Positions 9,512-17,720 of a stretch of 64,000 nucleotides of DNA are shown one piece after another. Location: contig JAITGO010000017.1 in assembly GCA_031280615.1 (NCBI GenBank), forward strand, positions 1 through 64,000. The letters run 5' to 3'. The notes beneath the pieces are model-generated. The model was not told the DNA's origin. It did not search any database and was given only the letters and a program-made list of their open reading frames with translations. The number at the start of each line of letters is the position of its first letter. The stretch's first letter is position 1. This stretch comes from Desulfobulbus sp. GTDB taxonomy: Bacteria > Desulfobacterota > Desulfobulbia > Desulfobulbales > Desulfobulbaceae. Position numbers and translations under genes: made by a program.

Positions 9512-10816
9512 ATGAGCGGTCTTTTCAGCGCAGCCAGTATACCGGAGTTACGCAAGAGAGTGATTTTCACTCTCTTGATGCTTTTAGTCTATAGAATGGG
9601 CGTGCAAATTCCCACACCCGGTATCAATGGTGATGCTCTTGCTGCTTTTTTCGAAAAAAACGCAAGCACACTCTTTGGCATGTTCAACATGTTTTCCGGA
9701 GGTGCGCTGGAAAATTTTTCCATTTTTGCTTTGGGAATCATGCCGTATATATCGGCTTCGATTATCATACAATTACTGACCGTTGTTGTGCCTCAACTGG
9801 AGGCCCTTTCCAAAGAAGGTGAGGCCGGTAAGAGAACCATCACCAAATACACTCGATATGGAACCGTTGTCCTTTCCGTGATTCAGGGCTTTTTTATTGC
9901 GACTGGTCTGGAAAATATGACAAGTCCCAATGGTGTACCTATCGTTATTGACCCGAGTTTGCAGTTTCGGCTGATGACCGTGCTTACGCTCACGTCCGGT
10001 ACGGCCTTTATCATGTGGCTCGGAGAGCAAATGACAGAACGTGGTATTGGCAATGGCATCTCGATGATTATTTTTTCCGGCATCGTCGCACGAATGCCAG
10101 CTGCGGTAGCCAATACGGCCGAGTTAATCAAATCGGGTGAACTGTCACTGATCTTTTTGCCAATTATTGTGGCAATGATGTTTTTAGTGGTTGGCTTTAT
10201 CATCTTTGTTGAAACCTCACAAAGACGCATCCCCATTCAATATGCAAAAAGAGTTGTGGGACGCCGTGTATATGGTGGGCAATCTTCACATTTGCCGCTA
10301 AAAATCAATGTGTCTGGTGTTATTCCCCCAATTTTTGCGTCATCGATCATGATGTTTCCCGCAACTATTGGTTCGTTTATTCATGTTGATTGGGTTCAAC
10401 AATTTTCAGCCGCATTATCGCCGGGAACCGTATACTACTATCTTATGTACGTTGGTATGATAGTGTTCTTTTGTTTTTTCTACACTGCTGTCACTTTTAA
10501 ACCTGACGATGTTGCTGAAAATTTAAAAAAGAACGGCGGCTTCATTCCTGGTATAAGACCTGGAAAGAAGACTGCGGAATTTCTTGATCATGCACTTGTT
10601 CGGCTCACTGTTGTTGGTGCCGTTTATTTGAGTGCAGTTTGCGTTATGCCAACATTGCTTATTCAGCAGCTAAACGTACCTTTTTATTTTGGTGGCACGG
10701 CCTTGCTTATTGTTGTTGGTGTCGCTATTGACACTATCGCTCAGATTGAGTCGCATTTGGTCATGCGTAATTATGACGGATTTATGAAATCTGGACGCAT
10801 TAAAGGAAGGCATTGA
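9512..10816 (+). CDS. secY: Protein translocase subunit SecY
   Basis: A 434-residue channel subunit of the SecYEG translocon in the inner membrane. Ten hydrophobic segments can be followed, and the plug region and family signatures are present (LGIMPYISASIIIQLLTVVV; the cytoplasmic loop SQRRIPIQYAKRVVGRRVYG). The C-terminal tail IESHLVMRNYDGFMKSGRIK is canonical. ATG at 9512 is four bases after rplO; GAGGAG overlaps the rplO end. Adenylate kinase, often next, is missing; map follows after six bases. Confidence 0.97.
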   Translation: MSGLFSAASIPELRKRVIFTLLMLLVYRMGVQIPTPGINGDALAAFFEKNASTLFGMFNMFSGGALENFSIFALGIMPYISASIIIQLLTVVVPQLEALSKEGEAGKRTITKYTRYGTVVLSVIQGFFIATGLENMTSPNGVPIVIDPSLQFRLMTVLTLTSGTAFIMWLGEQMTERGIGNGISMIIFSGIVARMPAAVANTAELIKSGELSLIFLPIIVAMMFLVVGFIIFVETSQRRIPIQYAKRVVGRRVYGGQSSHLPLKINVSGVIPPIFASSIMMFPATIGSFIHVDWVQQFSAALSPGTVYYYLMYVGMIVFFCFFYTAVTFKPDDVAENLKKNGGFIPGIRPGKKTAEFLDHALVRLTVVGAVYLSAVCVMPTLLIQQLNVPFYFGGTALLIVVGVAIDTIAQIESHLVMRNYDGFMKSGRIKGRH

Positions 10817-10822
10817 ACTGTC

Positions 10823-11608
10823 GTGGCGCACAGTCAGTCTGAGCAAGCGATAACAATTAAAACACCTGAAGAAATAGAAATTCTCTTTCAGGCCAACCAA
10901 ATTGTCGCTGGAGTGCTTGAACTTTTAAAGACGAAGGCTGTCGATGGTGTATCTACCTTCGATTTGGACCGTCTTGCTGAAACATTTTGTTGTGACCACG
11001 GTGCGCAACCTGCGTTTAAGAACTACAAGGGATTTCCTGCAAGCTTGTGCGCGTCTGTGAATGAGGAAGTCGTTCACGGTATTCCTTCAAAGAAAAAAAT
11101 TCTTCGGCCTGGTGATATCATTTCCCTTGATTTTGGTGTTTGTTATCAAGGGTTTTACGGAGATGCCGCAATTACTGTTGCGGTTGGAAAAGTCGCACCT
11201 GATGTTACGCTTTTGATGGAAATAACGGAGGCGGCGCTCCTGAAAGGTATCGAACAGGCCAGGATTGGCAACAGAATTTCCGATATTTCTCGCGCTATCC
11301 AGCAACATGTTGAATTGCATGGCTTTTCAGTTGTTCGCCAATTTGTTGGTCACGGTATTGGCTCCAATCTTCATGAGCCTCCTGAAATTCCTAATTTTTA
11401 TCAACACCGGCAAGCATCGCCAAGAATAGTCGAGGGGATGGTGTTGGCCATTGAGCCCATGGTCAATTTGGGAGGAGCAAAAGTTAAAATTCTTCATGAC
11501 CAATGGACTGTGATTACGGCCGACCGAAAACCCTCTGCCCATTTTGAACATTCAGTAGCTGTTTGTTTCCAGGGGCCAAGAGTTTTGAGCTTGAAGCCGC
11601 GGGCATGA
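10823..11608 (+). CDS. map: Methionine aminopeptidase, type I
   Basis: A 261-residue cytosolic metalloprotease that removes the initiator Met from nascent proteins. Metal ligands are recognisable: the two Asp in ISLDFGVCYQGFYGDAAI, His in GHGIGSNLHEPPEIPN, Glu in VLAIEPMVNLGG, and Glu in HFEHSVAV. The start is GTG at 10823, six bases after secY; AAGGAAGG lies inside the secY end. The N-terminus is about ten residues longer than in E. coli. It is not the SecA-motif zinc-finger type. Confidence 0.95.
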   Translation: MAHSQSEQAITIKTPEEIEILFQANQIVAGVLELLKTKAVDGVSTFDLDRLAETFCCDHGAQPAFKNYKGFPASLCASVNEEVVHGIPSKKKILRPGDIISLDFGVCYQGFYGDAAITVAVGKVAPDVTLLMEITEAALLKGIEQARIGNRISDISRAIQQHVELHGFSVVRQFVGHGIGSNLHEPPEIPNFYQHRQASPRIVEGMVLAIEPMVNLGGAKVKILHDQWTVITADRKPSAHFEHSVAVCFQGPRVLSLKPRA

Positions 11609-11634
11609 GCTTTGTGGGCGGCAATTAAAATTAC

Positions 11635-11663
11635 TTGAAAAAACAATCTTAGTTCGATATTAG
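11635..11663 (+). promoter_or_regulatory. Possible sigma70 promoter before infA
   Basis: TTGAAA at 11635-11640 and TATTAG at 11658-11663 are separated by exactly 17 bases in the AT-rich gap between map and infA. The fit to the consensus is moderate in both boxes. It would give an internal start for infA-rpmJ-rpsM-rpsK-rpsD-rpoA-rplQ, in addition to read-through from upstream. There is no experimental support; AT-rich DNA produces such matches by chance. Confidence 0.4.
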
Positions 11664-11702
11664 TAAAAGCTTCGTTTGATTGATTGGGAGTAGCATAGAT
11701 TT

Positions 11703-11942
11703 ATGGCAAAAGAAGAGGCCATTGAAGTTGAGGGGACTATCGTCGAACCCCTGCCCAATGCCATGTTTCAGGTTGAGTTAGACAATGGACACAAGGTATT
11801 GGCTCATATTTCCGGCAAGATGCGTATGCATTATATAAAAATTCTGCCGGGCGATAGAGTGACGGTCGAGCTTTCTCCTTACGATTTGACACGAGGAAGA
11901 GTGACTTTCCGGGCAAAAGGCGGAAAAGGCAAGAGCAAATAA
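11703..11942 (+). CDS. infA: Translation initiation factor IF-1
   Basis: A 79-residue S1/OB-fold protein that blocks the A site during initiation with IF-2 and IF-3. It has [20 protein letters not shown], then [19 protein letters not shown] and [15 protein letters not shown]. It is slightly longer than the 72-residue E. coli protein owing to a basic C-terminal tail (GGKGKSK). GGGAG lies 12 bases before the ATG, a little far. Its place before rpmJ and rpsM is conserved. Confidence 0.97.
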   Translation: MAKEEAIEVEGTIVEPLPNAMFQVELDNGHKVLAHISGKMRMHYIKILPGDRVTVELSPYDLTRGRVTFRAKGGKGKSK

Positions 11943-11961
11943 TATAGCTAGAGGCGTTCTT

Positions 11962-12075
11962 ATGAAGGTTCGGTCATCTGTTAAAAAGATATGCAGCGAA
12001 TGTAAAATTTTGAAACGAAAAGGCGTCGTTCGAGTCGCTTGTGCGAATAAAAAACATAAACAACGCCAAGGATGA
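11962..12075 (+). CDS. rpmJ: 50S ribosomal protein L36
   Basis: A 37-residue protein from ATG 11962 to TGA 12075. It reads [20 protein letters not shown] onward and ends KHKQRQG, the exact family length. Zinc ligands Cys11, Cys14, Cys27 and His32 are present, so this is the zinc-binding (C+) form. It lies 19 bases after infA and 47 before rpsM, its usual location. Confidence 0.96.
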   Translation: MKVRSSVKKICSECKILKRKGVVRVACANKKHKQRQG

Positions 12076-12122
12076 ACGGGTCTGTAACTAACCTGAGCAA
12101 GTTTCGATAAAGGAGCACGAAT

Positions 12123-12491
12123 TTGGCACGCATAGCTGGTGTGGATTTACCACGCAATAAACACATGGATCGAGCACTGACCTATATTTACGGTATTGGT
12201 TTGACAACAGCCCGCCAAATTCTTGATAAGGCAGATCTTCCTTATCAGATGAGCAGTGATGACTTAAGTGTTGACGACGTTAATCGGGTTAGAACCATCA
12301 TCGAAAATGAATATGTCGTGGAAGGTGACAGGCGGCGTGAGGTATCTATGGATATTAAACGCCTCATGGACCTTGGTTGCTATCGCGGCCGGAGACATAG
12401 AAGAGGGTTGCCTGTCAACGGACAAAGAACGAAGACAAATGCTCGCACTCGGAAAGGTCCTCGCAGAGGGGCGGCTGTTCGGAAAAAGTAA
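12123..12491 (+). CDS. rpsM: 30S ribosomal protein S13
   Basis: A 122-residue S13 in the 30S head, contacting P-site tRNA and bridging to L5. It begins [20 protein letters not shown] and has the helix-two-turn-helix [16 protein letters not shown], and the basic C-terminal [15 protein letters not shown] that reaches P-site tRNA. The start codon is TTG at 12123 with AAGGAG eight bases upstream; no ATG alternative fits the family start. Confidence 0.97.
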   Translation: MARIAGVDLPRNKHMDRALTYIYGIGLTTARQILDKADLPYQMSSDDLSVDDVNRVRTIIENEYVVEGDRRREVSMDIKRLMDLGCYRGRRHRRGLPVNGQRTKTNARTRKGPRRGAAVRKK

Positions 12492-12536
12492 TTGATATTT
12501 TATTGAACCTTTGCAGGCGGGTTATCAGGAGAAAAC

Positions 12537-12935
12537 ATGGCTAAAGCAGGGAAAGTTAACGTTAAAGTTAAGAGAAAAGACAAAAAGAATGTACCGGAAG
12601 GAATAGTATTCATCTATTCGACATTTAATAATACTGTCGTCACTATTTCCGACCGTCAGGGTAATACCTTGTCTTGGGCAAGTGCCGGTGTTCTTGGTTT
12701 TAAGGGATCGAGAAAATCGACACCGTTTGCTGCTCAAAACGCTTTAAGCGATGCCGTTGCCAAAGCCAAAGAACACGGGCTGCGAAAAGTCGAGGTCCGA
12801 GTGAAGGGACCGGGCCCTGGCCGTGAGGCAGCATTGCGTGCCTTGACGACCGTAGAACTTGACGTCACTCGCATTGTCGATGTCACTCCGTTGCCGCACA
12901 ACGGCTGCAAGCCTCCCAAAAGAAGGCGCGTGTAG
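12537..12935 (+). CDS. rpsK: 30S ribosomal protein S11
   Basis: A 132-residue S11, which lines the platform near the anti-Shine-Dalgarno region and the E site. Signatures [36 protein letters not shown] and the C-terminal [15 protein letters not shown] are intact. CAGGAGAAAAC leads into the ATG. It follows rpsM in the usual alpha-operon order. Confidence 0.98.
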   Translation: MAKAGKVNVKVKRKDKKNVPEGIVFIYSTFNNTVVTISDRQGNTLSWASAGVLGFKGSRKSTPFAAQNALSDAVAKAKEHGLRKVEVRVKGPGPGREAALRALTTVELDVTRIVDVTPLPHNGCKPPKRRRV

Positions 12936-12998
12936 ACTGTTCTTTTCATCTGTTATTGATGTCTTTTGGTGATCCAAGGCAATTATTGGAGGTAAAAG

Positions 12999-13628
12999 TT
13001 GGCTAGATATACAGGAGCATCCTGCAGGCTTTGCAGACGAGAGAATTTGAAGATGTTTCTCAAAGGAGATCGCTGCTATTCGGATAAATGTGCATTTGAG
13101 AGACGTTCGTTTGCCCCGGGACAGCATGGTCAAAACCGATTTAAAAAGGTTTCGGATTATGCCGTTCAGCTTCGGGAAAAACAGAAAGTAAAACAAATGT
13201 ACGGCATGCTTGAGGCTCAATTCCGTCGTTACTTTGAAAAAGCCGATAGGGCGAAGGGTGTTACCGGTGAGATTTTACTCATCATGTTGGAACGTCGATT
13301 TGACAATGCGCTTTATCGATCTGGTTTTGCCAGTTCTCGCGACCAGGCCAGACAAATGGTTCGGCATAGCCTGTTTACGATCAACGGGAAGAAGGTCAAT
13401 ATCCCTTCCTACCAGATCAAAGCTGGCGACATCATTGCACTGAAAGATAAAAACCAGAAGAATCCTGTCATCGTTGATAATCTTGAAGGTGCCGTCCGCA
13501 GAGGCTTGCCCAGTTGGCTGAATCTCGATCAAGCTAAATTTCAATGTGTTGTTACAGCATTGCCGAATCGTGATGAAATAACGATGCCCATTCAGGAACA
13601 GCTCATCGTAGAGTTGTATTCCAAGTAA
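12999..13628 (+). CDS. rpsD: 30S ribosomal protein S4, zinc-binding form
   Basis: A 209-residue S4, a primary 16S rRNA binder that starts 30S assembly and forms the mRNA entry helicase with S3 and S5. The N-terminal zinc knuckle is complete: Cys9, Cys12, Cys26 and Cys31, as in Thermus. The S4 RNA-binding domain is at about residues 98-160 ([20 protein letters not shown]). The start is TTG at 12999 after TGGAGGTAAAAG. In E. coli S4 represses the alpha operon. Confidence 0.97.
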   Translation: MARYTGASCRLCRRENLKMFLKGDRCYSDKCAFERRSFAPGQHGQNRFKKVSDYAVQLREKQKVKQMYGMLEAQFRRYFEKADRAKGVTGEILLIMLERRFDNALYRSGFASSRDQARQMVRHSLFTINGKKVNIPSYQIKAGDIIALKDKNQKNPVIVDNLEGAVRRGLPSWLNLDQAKFQCVVTALPNRDEITMPIQEQLIVELYSK

Positions 13629-13650
13629 CTTTTATTGTTATAGGTATCGC

Positions 13651-14691
13651 ATGCCACATGAAATACGGGATGAGAATCCCTTTTACAATAATTGGCATAC
13701 TCTCATCGTTCCTGAAAAGCTTGAAGTTGATGAAGGATCGTTGACTAGCCGTTACGGTAAATTTGTCTGCCAGCCGTTGGAAAGAGGATTTGCAACCACC
13801 ATTGGCAACTCTCTTCGTCGGATTATGTTGTCTTCCATCAGGGGCGCAGCTATTACCTCGATTCGGTTGGACAATGCATTGCATGAATTCACGACTATTG
13901 ACGGCGTTCATGAAGATGTTGCCGAAATAATCCTTAACCTCAAACAGGTCCGCTTGAAATTAAATGGACCTGAAGCTCGCACCGTTGTTCTTGAAAAAAC
14001 CGGTCCAGGGAAGGTCTTTGCCAGCGATATCAATGGTGGAGCCTATGTTGAAGTTATGAATCCTGAATTGGTTATTTGCACAATAACAACCGAAACAACT
14101 TTTCGAGTTGAGTTGGAAGTGCATTGGGGAAAAGGATATGTTTCGGCCGAGTACAACAAAAAGGAAGGGCAACCAATTGGTGTCATCCCTGTTGATTCAG
14201 CTTTTTCTCCCATCAAGCGAGTGCAATATGTTGTCAGTCAGGCCCGAGTAGGTCAGCAAACCGACTACGACCGTCTGACAATGGAGATTGAGACAGATGG
14301 CAGCGTCGAACCCCAGAATGCATTGGCCTATGCGGCCAAGATTCTGAAGGAACAAATGACAATTTTCATTAATTTCAATGAAGAAATTGCCAAGGCTCCC
14401 GATAATGCGGACGGCGACGATGACGGTAAAGCTTATCCGCCCTTTTTGGATAAAAACGTCGAAGACCTTGAGCTGTCGGTTCGATCTGCCAACTGTTTGA
14501 AAAACGCTCAGATCCAATATATTGGTCAGCTTGTCACCAAAACTGATGCAGAAATGCTTAAGACGAAAAATTTTGGCCGCAAGTCTTTGAATGAGATCAA
14601 AGCCCTGCTTGCGGAACATAATTTGACCTTGGGAATGAAATACGACGGTTGGGTAATTCCTGAAAAAAGAGAGGATCGGCCTGAAGAGTAA
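13651..14691 (+). CDS. rpoA: RNA polymerase alpha subunit
   Basis: A 346-residue alpha subunit. The N-terminal domain (residues about 20-240) scaffolds polymerase assembly, with GFATTIGNSLRRIMLSSIRG as signature. The C-terminal domain (about 270-330) has LELSVRSANCLKNAQIQYIG and KNFGRKSLNEIKALL, which bind UP elements and activators. The linker is acidic (PDNADGDDDGK). ATG at 13651 has no strong Shine-Dalgarno sequence, and lies 22 bases after rpsD, so coupling is likely. Confidence 0.98.
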   Translation: MPHEIRDENPFYNNWHTLIVPEKLEVDEGSLTSRYGKFVCQPLERGFATTIGNSLRRIMLSSIRGAAITSIRLDNALHEFTTIDGVHEDVAEIILNLKQVRLKLNGPEARTVVLEKTGPGKVFASDINGGAYVEVMNPELVICTITTETTFRVELEVHWGKGYVSAEYNKKEGQPIGVIPVDSAFSPIKRVQYVVSQARVGQQTDYDRLTMEIETDGSVEPQNALAYAAKILKEQMTIFINFNEEIAKAPDNADGDDDGKAYPPFLDKNVEDLELSVRSANCLKNAQIQYIGQLVTKTDAEMLKTKNFGRKSLNEIKALLAEHNLTLGMKYDGWVIPEKREDRPEE

Positions 14692-14742
14692 TCTTTTCTT
14701 TATCGCCCGGGATAATTTTTGCTAACGACGAAAGGATAGACC

Positions 14743-15141
14743 ATGAGACATAGAAAAGCTGGCCGTAGACTTGGCCGTACTTCATCGCATCGTGATGCCA
14801 TGTTGAGGAATATGGTCACTTCGCTTTTGGATCAAGAGCGGATCGTGACCACTGTTGCCAAAGCCAAGGAAGCTCGAAGAGTGGCTGAGCAGATGATTAC
14901 ACTGGGGAAGAAAGGCGATTTGCATGCACGGCGGCAAGCACTGGCCTACATTCGTTCCAAGAGTGTTGTCGCCAAGCTTTTTGACCAGTTGAGCAGTCAA
15001 TATGCCGAGCGGCAAGGTGGTTACACCCGTATTATCCGCACCGGTACCCGAATGGGCGATGCCGCCCCCATGGCTATTCTGGAGTTGGTCGACTACAGCG
15101 AGACCTCAGGCGGTACGAAAGCCGAGCCGACACAGCAGTAA
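14743..15141 (+). CDS. rplQ: 50S ribosomal protein L17
   Basis: A 132-residue L17, the last gene of the alpha block. It begins [20 protein letters not shown], the invariant start, and has the core [20 protein letters not shown]. The C-terminal tail after residue 115 ([13 protein letters not shown]) is low-complexity and variable in the family. GAAAGGATAGACC precedes the ATG. A rho-independent terminator begins 30 bases downstream. Confidence 0.98.
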   Translation: MRHRKAGRRLGRTSSHRDAMLRNMVTSLLDQERIVTTVAKAKEARRVAEQMITLGKKGDLHARRQALAYIRSKSVVAKLFDQLSSQYAERQGGYTRIIRTGTRMGDAAPMAILELVDYSETSGGTKAEPTQQ

Positions 15142-15170
15142 GCGTGTAACCATTTTCTTTTTTGATTTGA

Positions 15171-15203
15171 AGCTGGTACGATCGTTTCGTGCCAGCTTTT
15201 TTT
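15171..15203 (+). terminator. Intrinsic terminator of the ribosomal protein cluster
   Basis: AGCTGGTACG (15171-15180), a seven-base loop and CGTGCCAGCT (15188-15197) form a ten-pair stem with one G-T pair, followed by a run of seven Ts. It is the first convincing intrinsic terminator in the window, so the 30 genes from rpsJ to rplQ may form one transcript with internal promoters. Confidence 0.9.
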
Positions 15204-15220
15204 ATCTTGCATGAATCGCA

Positions 15221-15982
15221 ATGGATTTTGACCATTTTGTGCCCTCTGATCGAACCTTGATCTCAAACGGCACCTTTCAGTTTCATTGTCATGCTGCAGT
15301 GTCTTGCTTTCGCAGCTGTTGCTGCAATGTCGACATACTTTTGTTCCCCTATGACGTCATTTTACTGAAAAATCGCCTCAACATTTCTTCGTCGGAATTC
15401 CTCCAGACCTATGTCCGGCTCTGCACGGGAAGCCACCCTTTTTTTCCCGGATTGCAATTGAAGATGTTGGAAGATGAGCGACACCCATGCCCTTTCCTGT
15501 CTGAATCGGGCTGTAGCGTGTACAGCCATCGCCCTTCCGCCTGCCGCACCTATCCACTTGAACGTGCGGTGGAGCGTCCTGGCAGCGGCCAATCACTCCG
15601 CATTCATTATTTTCTTACCCATCATCCCTATTGCCAGGGACATTTCGAAGAACGCCGCTACTCGATCAAACAATGGGAGCGGGATCAGATGTTAGACGAA
15701 TGCAATCTGTACAACGACCTCTGGGCCGAAGTTGATGCATTTTTCGCCACCAATCCCTGGGCGGGAGAGGGTGCGGCCGGGCCATATCAGCAACTGGCGT
15801 TCATGGTGTGCTACAACATTGACGATTTCCGTTCGTACGCCGAAAAGCATGATCTTGTATCGCGCTTTAAGCTGTCGAAGGAAGACAGGCGCCGAATCGG
15901 CAAGGACGACGGTGCCTTGCTGCGCTTTGGTTTTGACTGGTTGGAAACCATTCTTGGCGGCCGAAAAAAACTGGTTCGCTAA
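15221..15982 (+). CDS. YkgJ-family cysteine cluster protein
   Basis: A 253-residue soluble protein of the YkgJ/FliB-related zinc- or iron-chelating family. It has a clustered motif near residues 23-35 (CHAAVSCFRSCCCNV), Cys at about 68, and the second half CPFLSESGCSVYSHRPSACR with a following YPL, the most recognisable part of the family. The metal and the biochemical role are not known. The ATG is only 17 bases beyond the T-run of the upstream terminator, with no clear ribosome-binding site. Base composition changes here from AT-rich to GC-rich. Confidence 0.8.
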   Translation: MDFDHFVPSDRTLISNGTFQFHCHAAVSCFRSCCCNVDILLFPYDVILLKNRLNISSSEFLQTYVRLCTGSHPFFPGLQLKMLEDERHPCPFLSESGCSVYSHRPSACRTYPLERAVERPGSGQSLRIHYFLTHHPYCQGHFEERRYSIKQWERDQMLDECNLYNDLWAEVDAFFATNPWAGEGAAGPYQQLAFMVCYNIDDFRSYAEKHDLVSRFKLSKEDRRRIGKDDGALLRFGFDWLETILGGRKKLVR

Positions 15983-16029
15983 ACTCACATACTTTTCTGC
16001 GAGCTGAAAGAGCAAGCGGTAAGACACTC

Positions 16030-16058
16030 TTGAAATTCACGATTTATCGTGATAAGAA
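16030..16058 (+). promoter_or_regulatory. Promoter before rpsB, with an inverted repeat in its spacer
   Basis: TTGAAA (16030-16035), a 17-base spacer and TAAGAA (16053-16058) form a plausible sigma70 promoter 135 bases before rpsB. The spacer contains a perfect inverted repeat, TCACGAT-TT-ATCGTGA at 16037-16052, filling the space between the two boxes as an operator would. The leader then contains a small hairpin, TCCCG-TTG-CGGGA (16138-16150). In enterobacteria rpsB leaders bind S2; whether this one does is unknown. Confidence 0.5.
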
Positions 16059-16192
16059 AAAAGGTTCGTTTTACAGGTGTTGGCGTGCTGAACAGTTGCC
16101 AGCGCATTACACACATCCCTTGGAACCGCCTATGGTGTCCCGTTGCGGGATTGGCAGAGGGATGGAGGAATAACCAAAATAGAGGAGCAAGT

Positions 16193-16969
16193 ATGACAAT
16201 GGTCACCATGAGGCAAATGCTTGAGGCCGGCCTTCACTTCGGGCATCAGACCAGACGATGGAATCCGAAGATGAAACCCTACATTTACGGACCTCGGAAT
16301 GGCATTTACATCGTCAATCTCGATATCACCATGAAGCTGTTCAGGAAGGCGTACGGAGCCATGGTCGATGCGGTCGCGAACGGGGGCTCAGTGCTCTTTG
16401 TCTGCACCAAGCGGCAGGGACAAGCTATCATTCAGGAAGAAGCCTCGCGTTGCGGCATGTTCTACATCAACCATCGTTGGTTGGGCGGTATGCTTACCAA
16501 TTTCCAGACGATCCGTCATTCGGTCGACCGCCTTAAGAAAATAGAAGCCATGCAGGCCGACGGTTCGATCAATCGCTTTCCTAAAAAGGAAGTGTTGCAG
16601 ATGGAAAAAGAGCGCGTCAAGCTTGACCGCAATATCGGCGGTATCAAGAATATGCGCAGCCTGCCCGATGTGCTGTTCGTCATCGACCCGAAAAAAGAAG
16701 ACATTGCGGTGGGAGAGGCCAACAAGCTCGGTATTCCGGTGATCGCTCTGACCGATACCAACTGCGACCCGGACGGAGTGGATTTCGTCATTCCCGGTAA
16801 CGACGATGCGATTCGGGCTATCAAGCTGATCACCTCGATGATGGCCGAAGCTGTTTTGGAGGGGAAATCGCGTCGAGGCGAAGAGGCTGAGGCCAATGTC
16901 GACGAGTTGGAGGCAGCCATGTCCACCGGCCTCGACGAAGAATTGGTGGCGAAAATGGACGAGGAATAA
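16193..16969 (+). CDS. rpsB: 30S ribosomal protein S2
   Basis: A 258-residue S2, which binds late to the 30S subunit beside S1. [20 protein letters not shown] near residue 15, [20 protein letters not shown] and the Asp-rich [20 protein letters not shown] are characteristic. The frame is open far upstream, but I chose ATG 16193 because AGAGGAG lies just before it and the S2 homology begins there. A short acidic tail ([13 protein letters not shown]) follows the core. It is followed by tsf, as in most bacteria. Confidence 0.97.
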   Translation: MTMVTMRQMLEAGLHFGHQTRRWNPKMKPYIYGPRNGIYIVNLDITMKLFRKAYGAMVDAVANGGSVLFVCTKRQGQAIIQEEASRCGMFYINHRWLGGMLTNFQTIRHSVDRLKKIEAMQADGSINRFPKKEVLQMEKERVKLDRNIGGIKNMRSLPDVLFVIDPKKEDIAVGEANKLGIPVIALTDTNCDPDGVDFVIPGNDDAIRAIKLITSMMAEAVLEGKSRRGEEAEANVDELEAAMSTGLDEELVAKMDEE

Positions 16970-17011
16970 CGACCCTTCGCTTCAAGCATACGAAAGGCAG
17001 ATACGTGAAGG

Positions 17012-17042
17012 CCGGCAGGGCGATTCTCCTGCCGGTTCTTTT
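17012..17042 (+). terminator. Attenuator-like hairpin between rpsB and tsf
   Basis: CCGGCAGG (17012-17019), an eight-base loop and CCTGCCGG (17028-17035) form a perfect eight-pair GC-rich stem followed by TTCTTTT. It lies in the rpsB-tsf gap. A partial terminator at the same point in E. coli lowers tsf expression relative to rpsB; this hairpin could do the same. The T-run is interrupted by one C, so read-through is expected. Confidence 0.65.
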
Positions 17043-17105
17043 CCGCATTGCGGAATCCATGCCGGAATCTTGCAGAAAATTTGTTTTGGGATAAGGAGAG
17101 TGAAC

Positions 17106-17696
17106 GTGACGATTACAAGTCAGATGGTGAAAGAGCTGCGCGATAAAACCAATGCGGGAATGATGGATTGCAAAAAGGCATTGACCGAAACCGCCGGTGA
17201 CATGGAGAAAGCTGTCGATCTGCTGCGGCAGAAAGGGTTGGCGGTGGCTGCCAAACGTGCCGGCCGTGAAACCAAGGAAGGTGTGATCGAAAGCTACATT
17301 CATGCCGGTGGCAAATTAGGCGTGATGGTGGAAGTCGGCTGCGAGACCGATTTTGTCGCCAAAACGGACGATTTTAAGGCGTTTGCCAAAAACGTGGCCA
17401 TGCATATCGCCGCCGTCAACCCGGTGGCGGTTACCCGGGAAGAGGTCCCCGCCGACATCCTGCAGCGGGAAAAGGACATTTATGTCAACCAGGCGCTCGA
17501 GTCCGGTAAGCCCCAGCAGATCGTCGACAAGATGGTCTCGGGCAAGATCGAGAAATACCTCGCCGAGGTGTGCCTGATGGAACAGAAATACGTGAAGAAT
17601 CCCGACCTGAGTGTTCAGGACCTGTTGAACGAACTGGTCGCCAAGATGGGAGAGAATATCTCAATCAAGAAATTCGCCCGGTTTCAGATAGGGTAA
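17106..17696 (+). CDS. tsf: Elongation factor Ts, short form
   Basis: A 196-residue EF-Ts, the nucleotide exchange factor for EF-Tu. The N-terminal UBA-like part (MVKELRDKTNAGMMDCKKAL) and the contact motif CETDFVAKTDDF near residue 80 are present. It is much shorter than the 283-residue E. coli protein and resembles the Thermus-like form with one core subdomain. I chose GTG at 17106 with AAGGAG seven bases upstream; a GTG at 17100 would add two residues. The C-terminal module GENISIKKFARFQIG is complete. Confidence 0.95.
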   Translation: MTITSQMVKELRDKTNAGMMDCKKALTETAGDMEKAVDLLRQKGLAVAAKRAGRETKEGVIESYIHAGGKLGVMVEVGCETDFVAKTDDFKAFAKNVAMHIAAVNPVAVTREEVPADILQREKDIYVNQALESGKPQQIVDKMVSGKIEKYLAEVCLMEQKYVKNPDLSVQDLLNELVAKMGENISIKKFARFQIG

Positions 17697-17720
17697 GAGC
17701 AGGATTTTCGGGGCCTTGTA

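Noticed and set aside
16049..16192. N-terminal extension of rpsB
   Set aside because: Open frame continues upstream, but the S2 family begins at the ATG at 16193 with a Shine-Dalgarno sequence directly before it, and the upstream part contains the promoter and leader.
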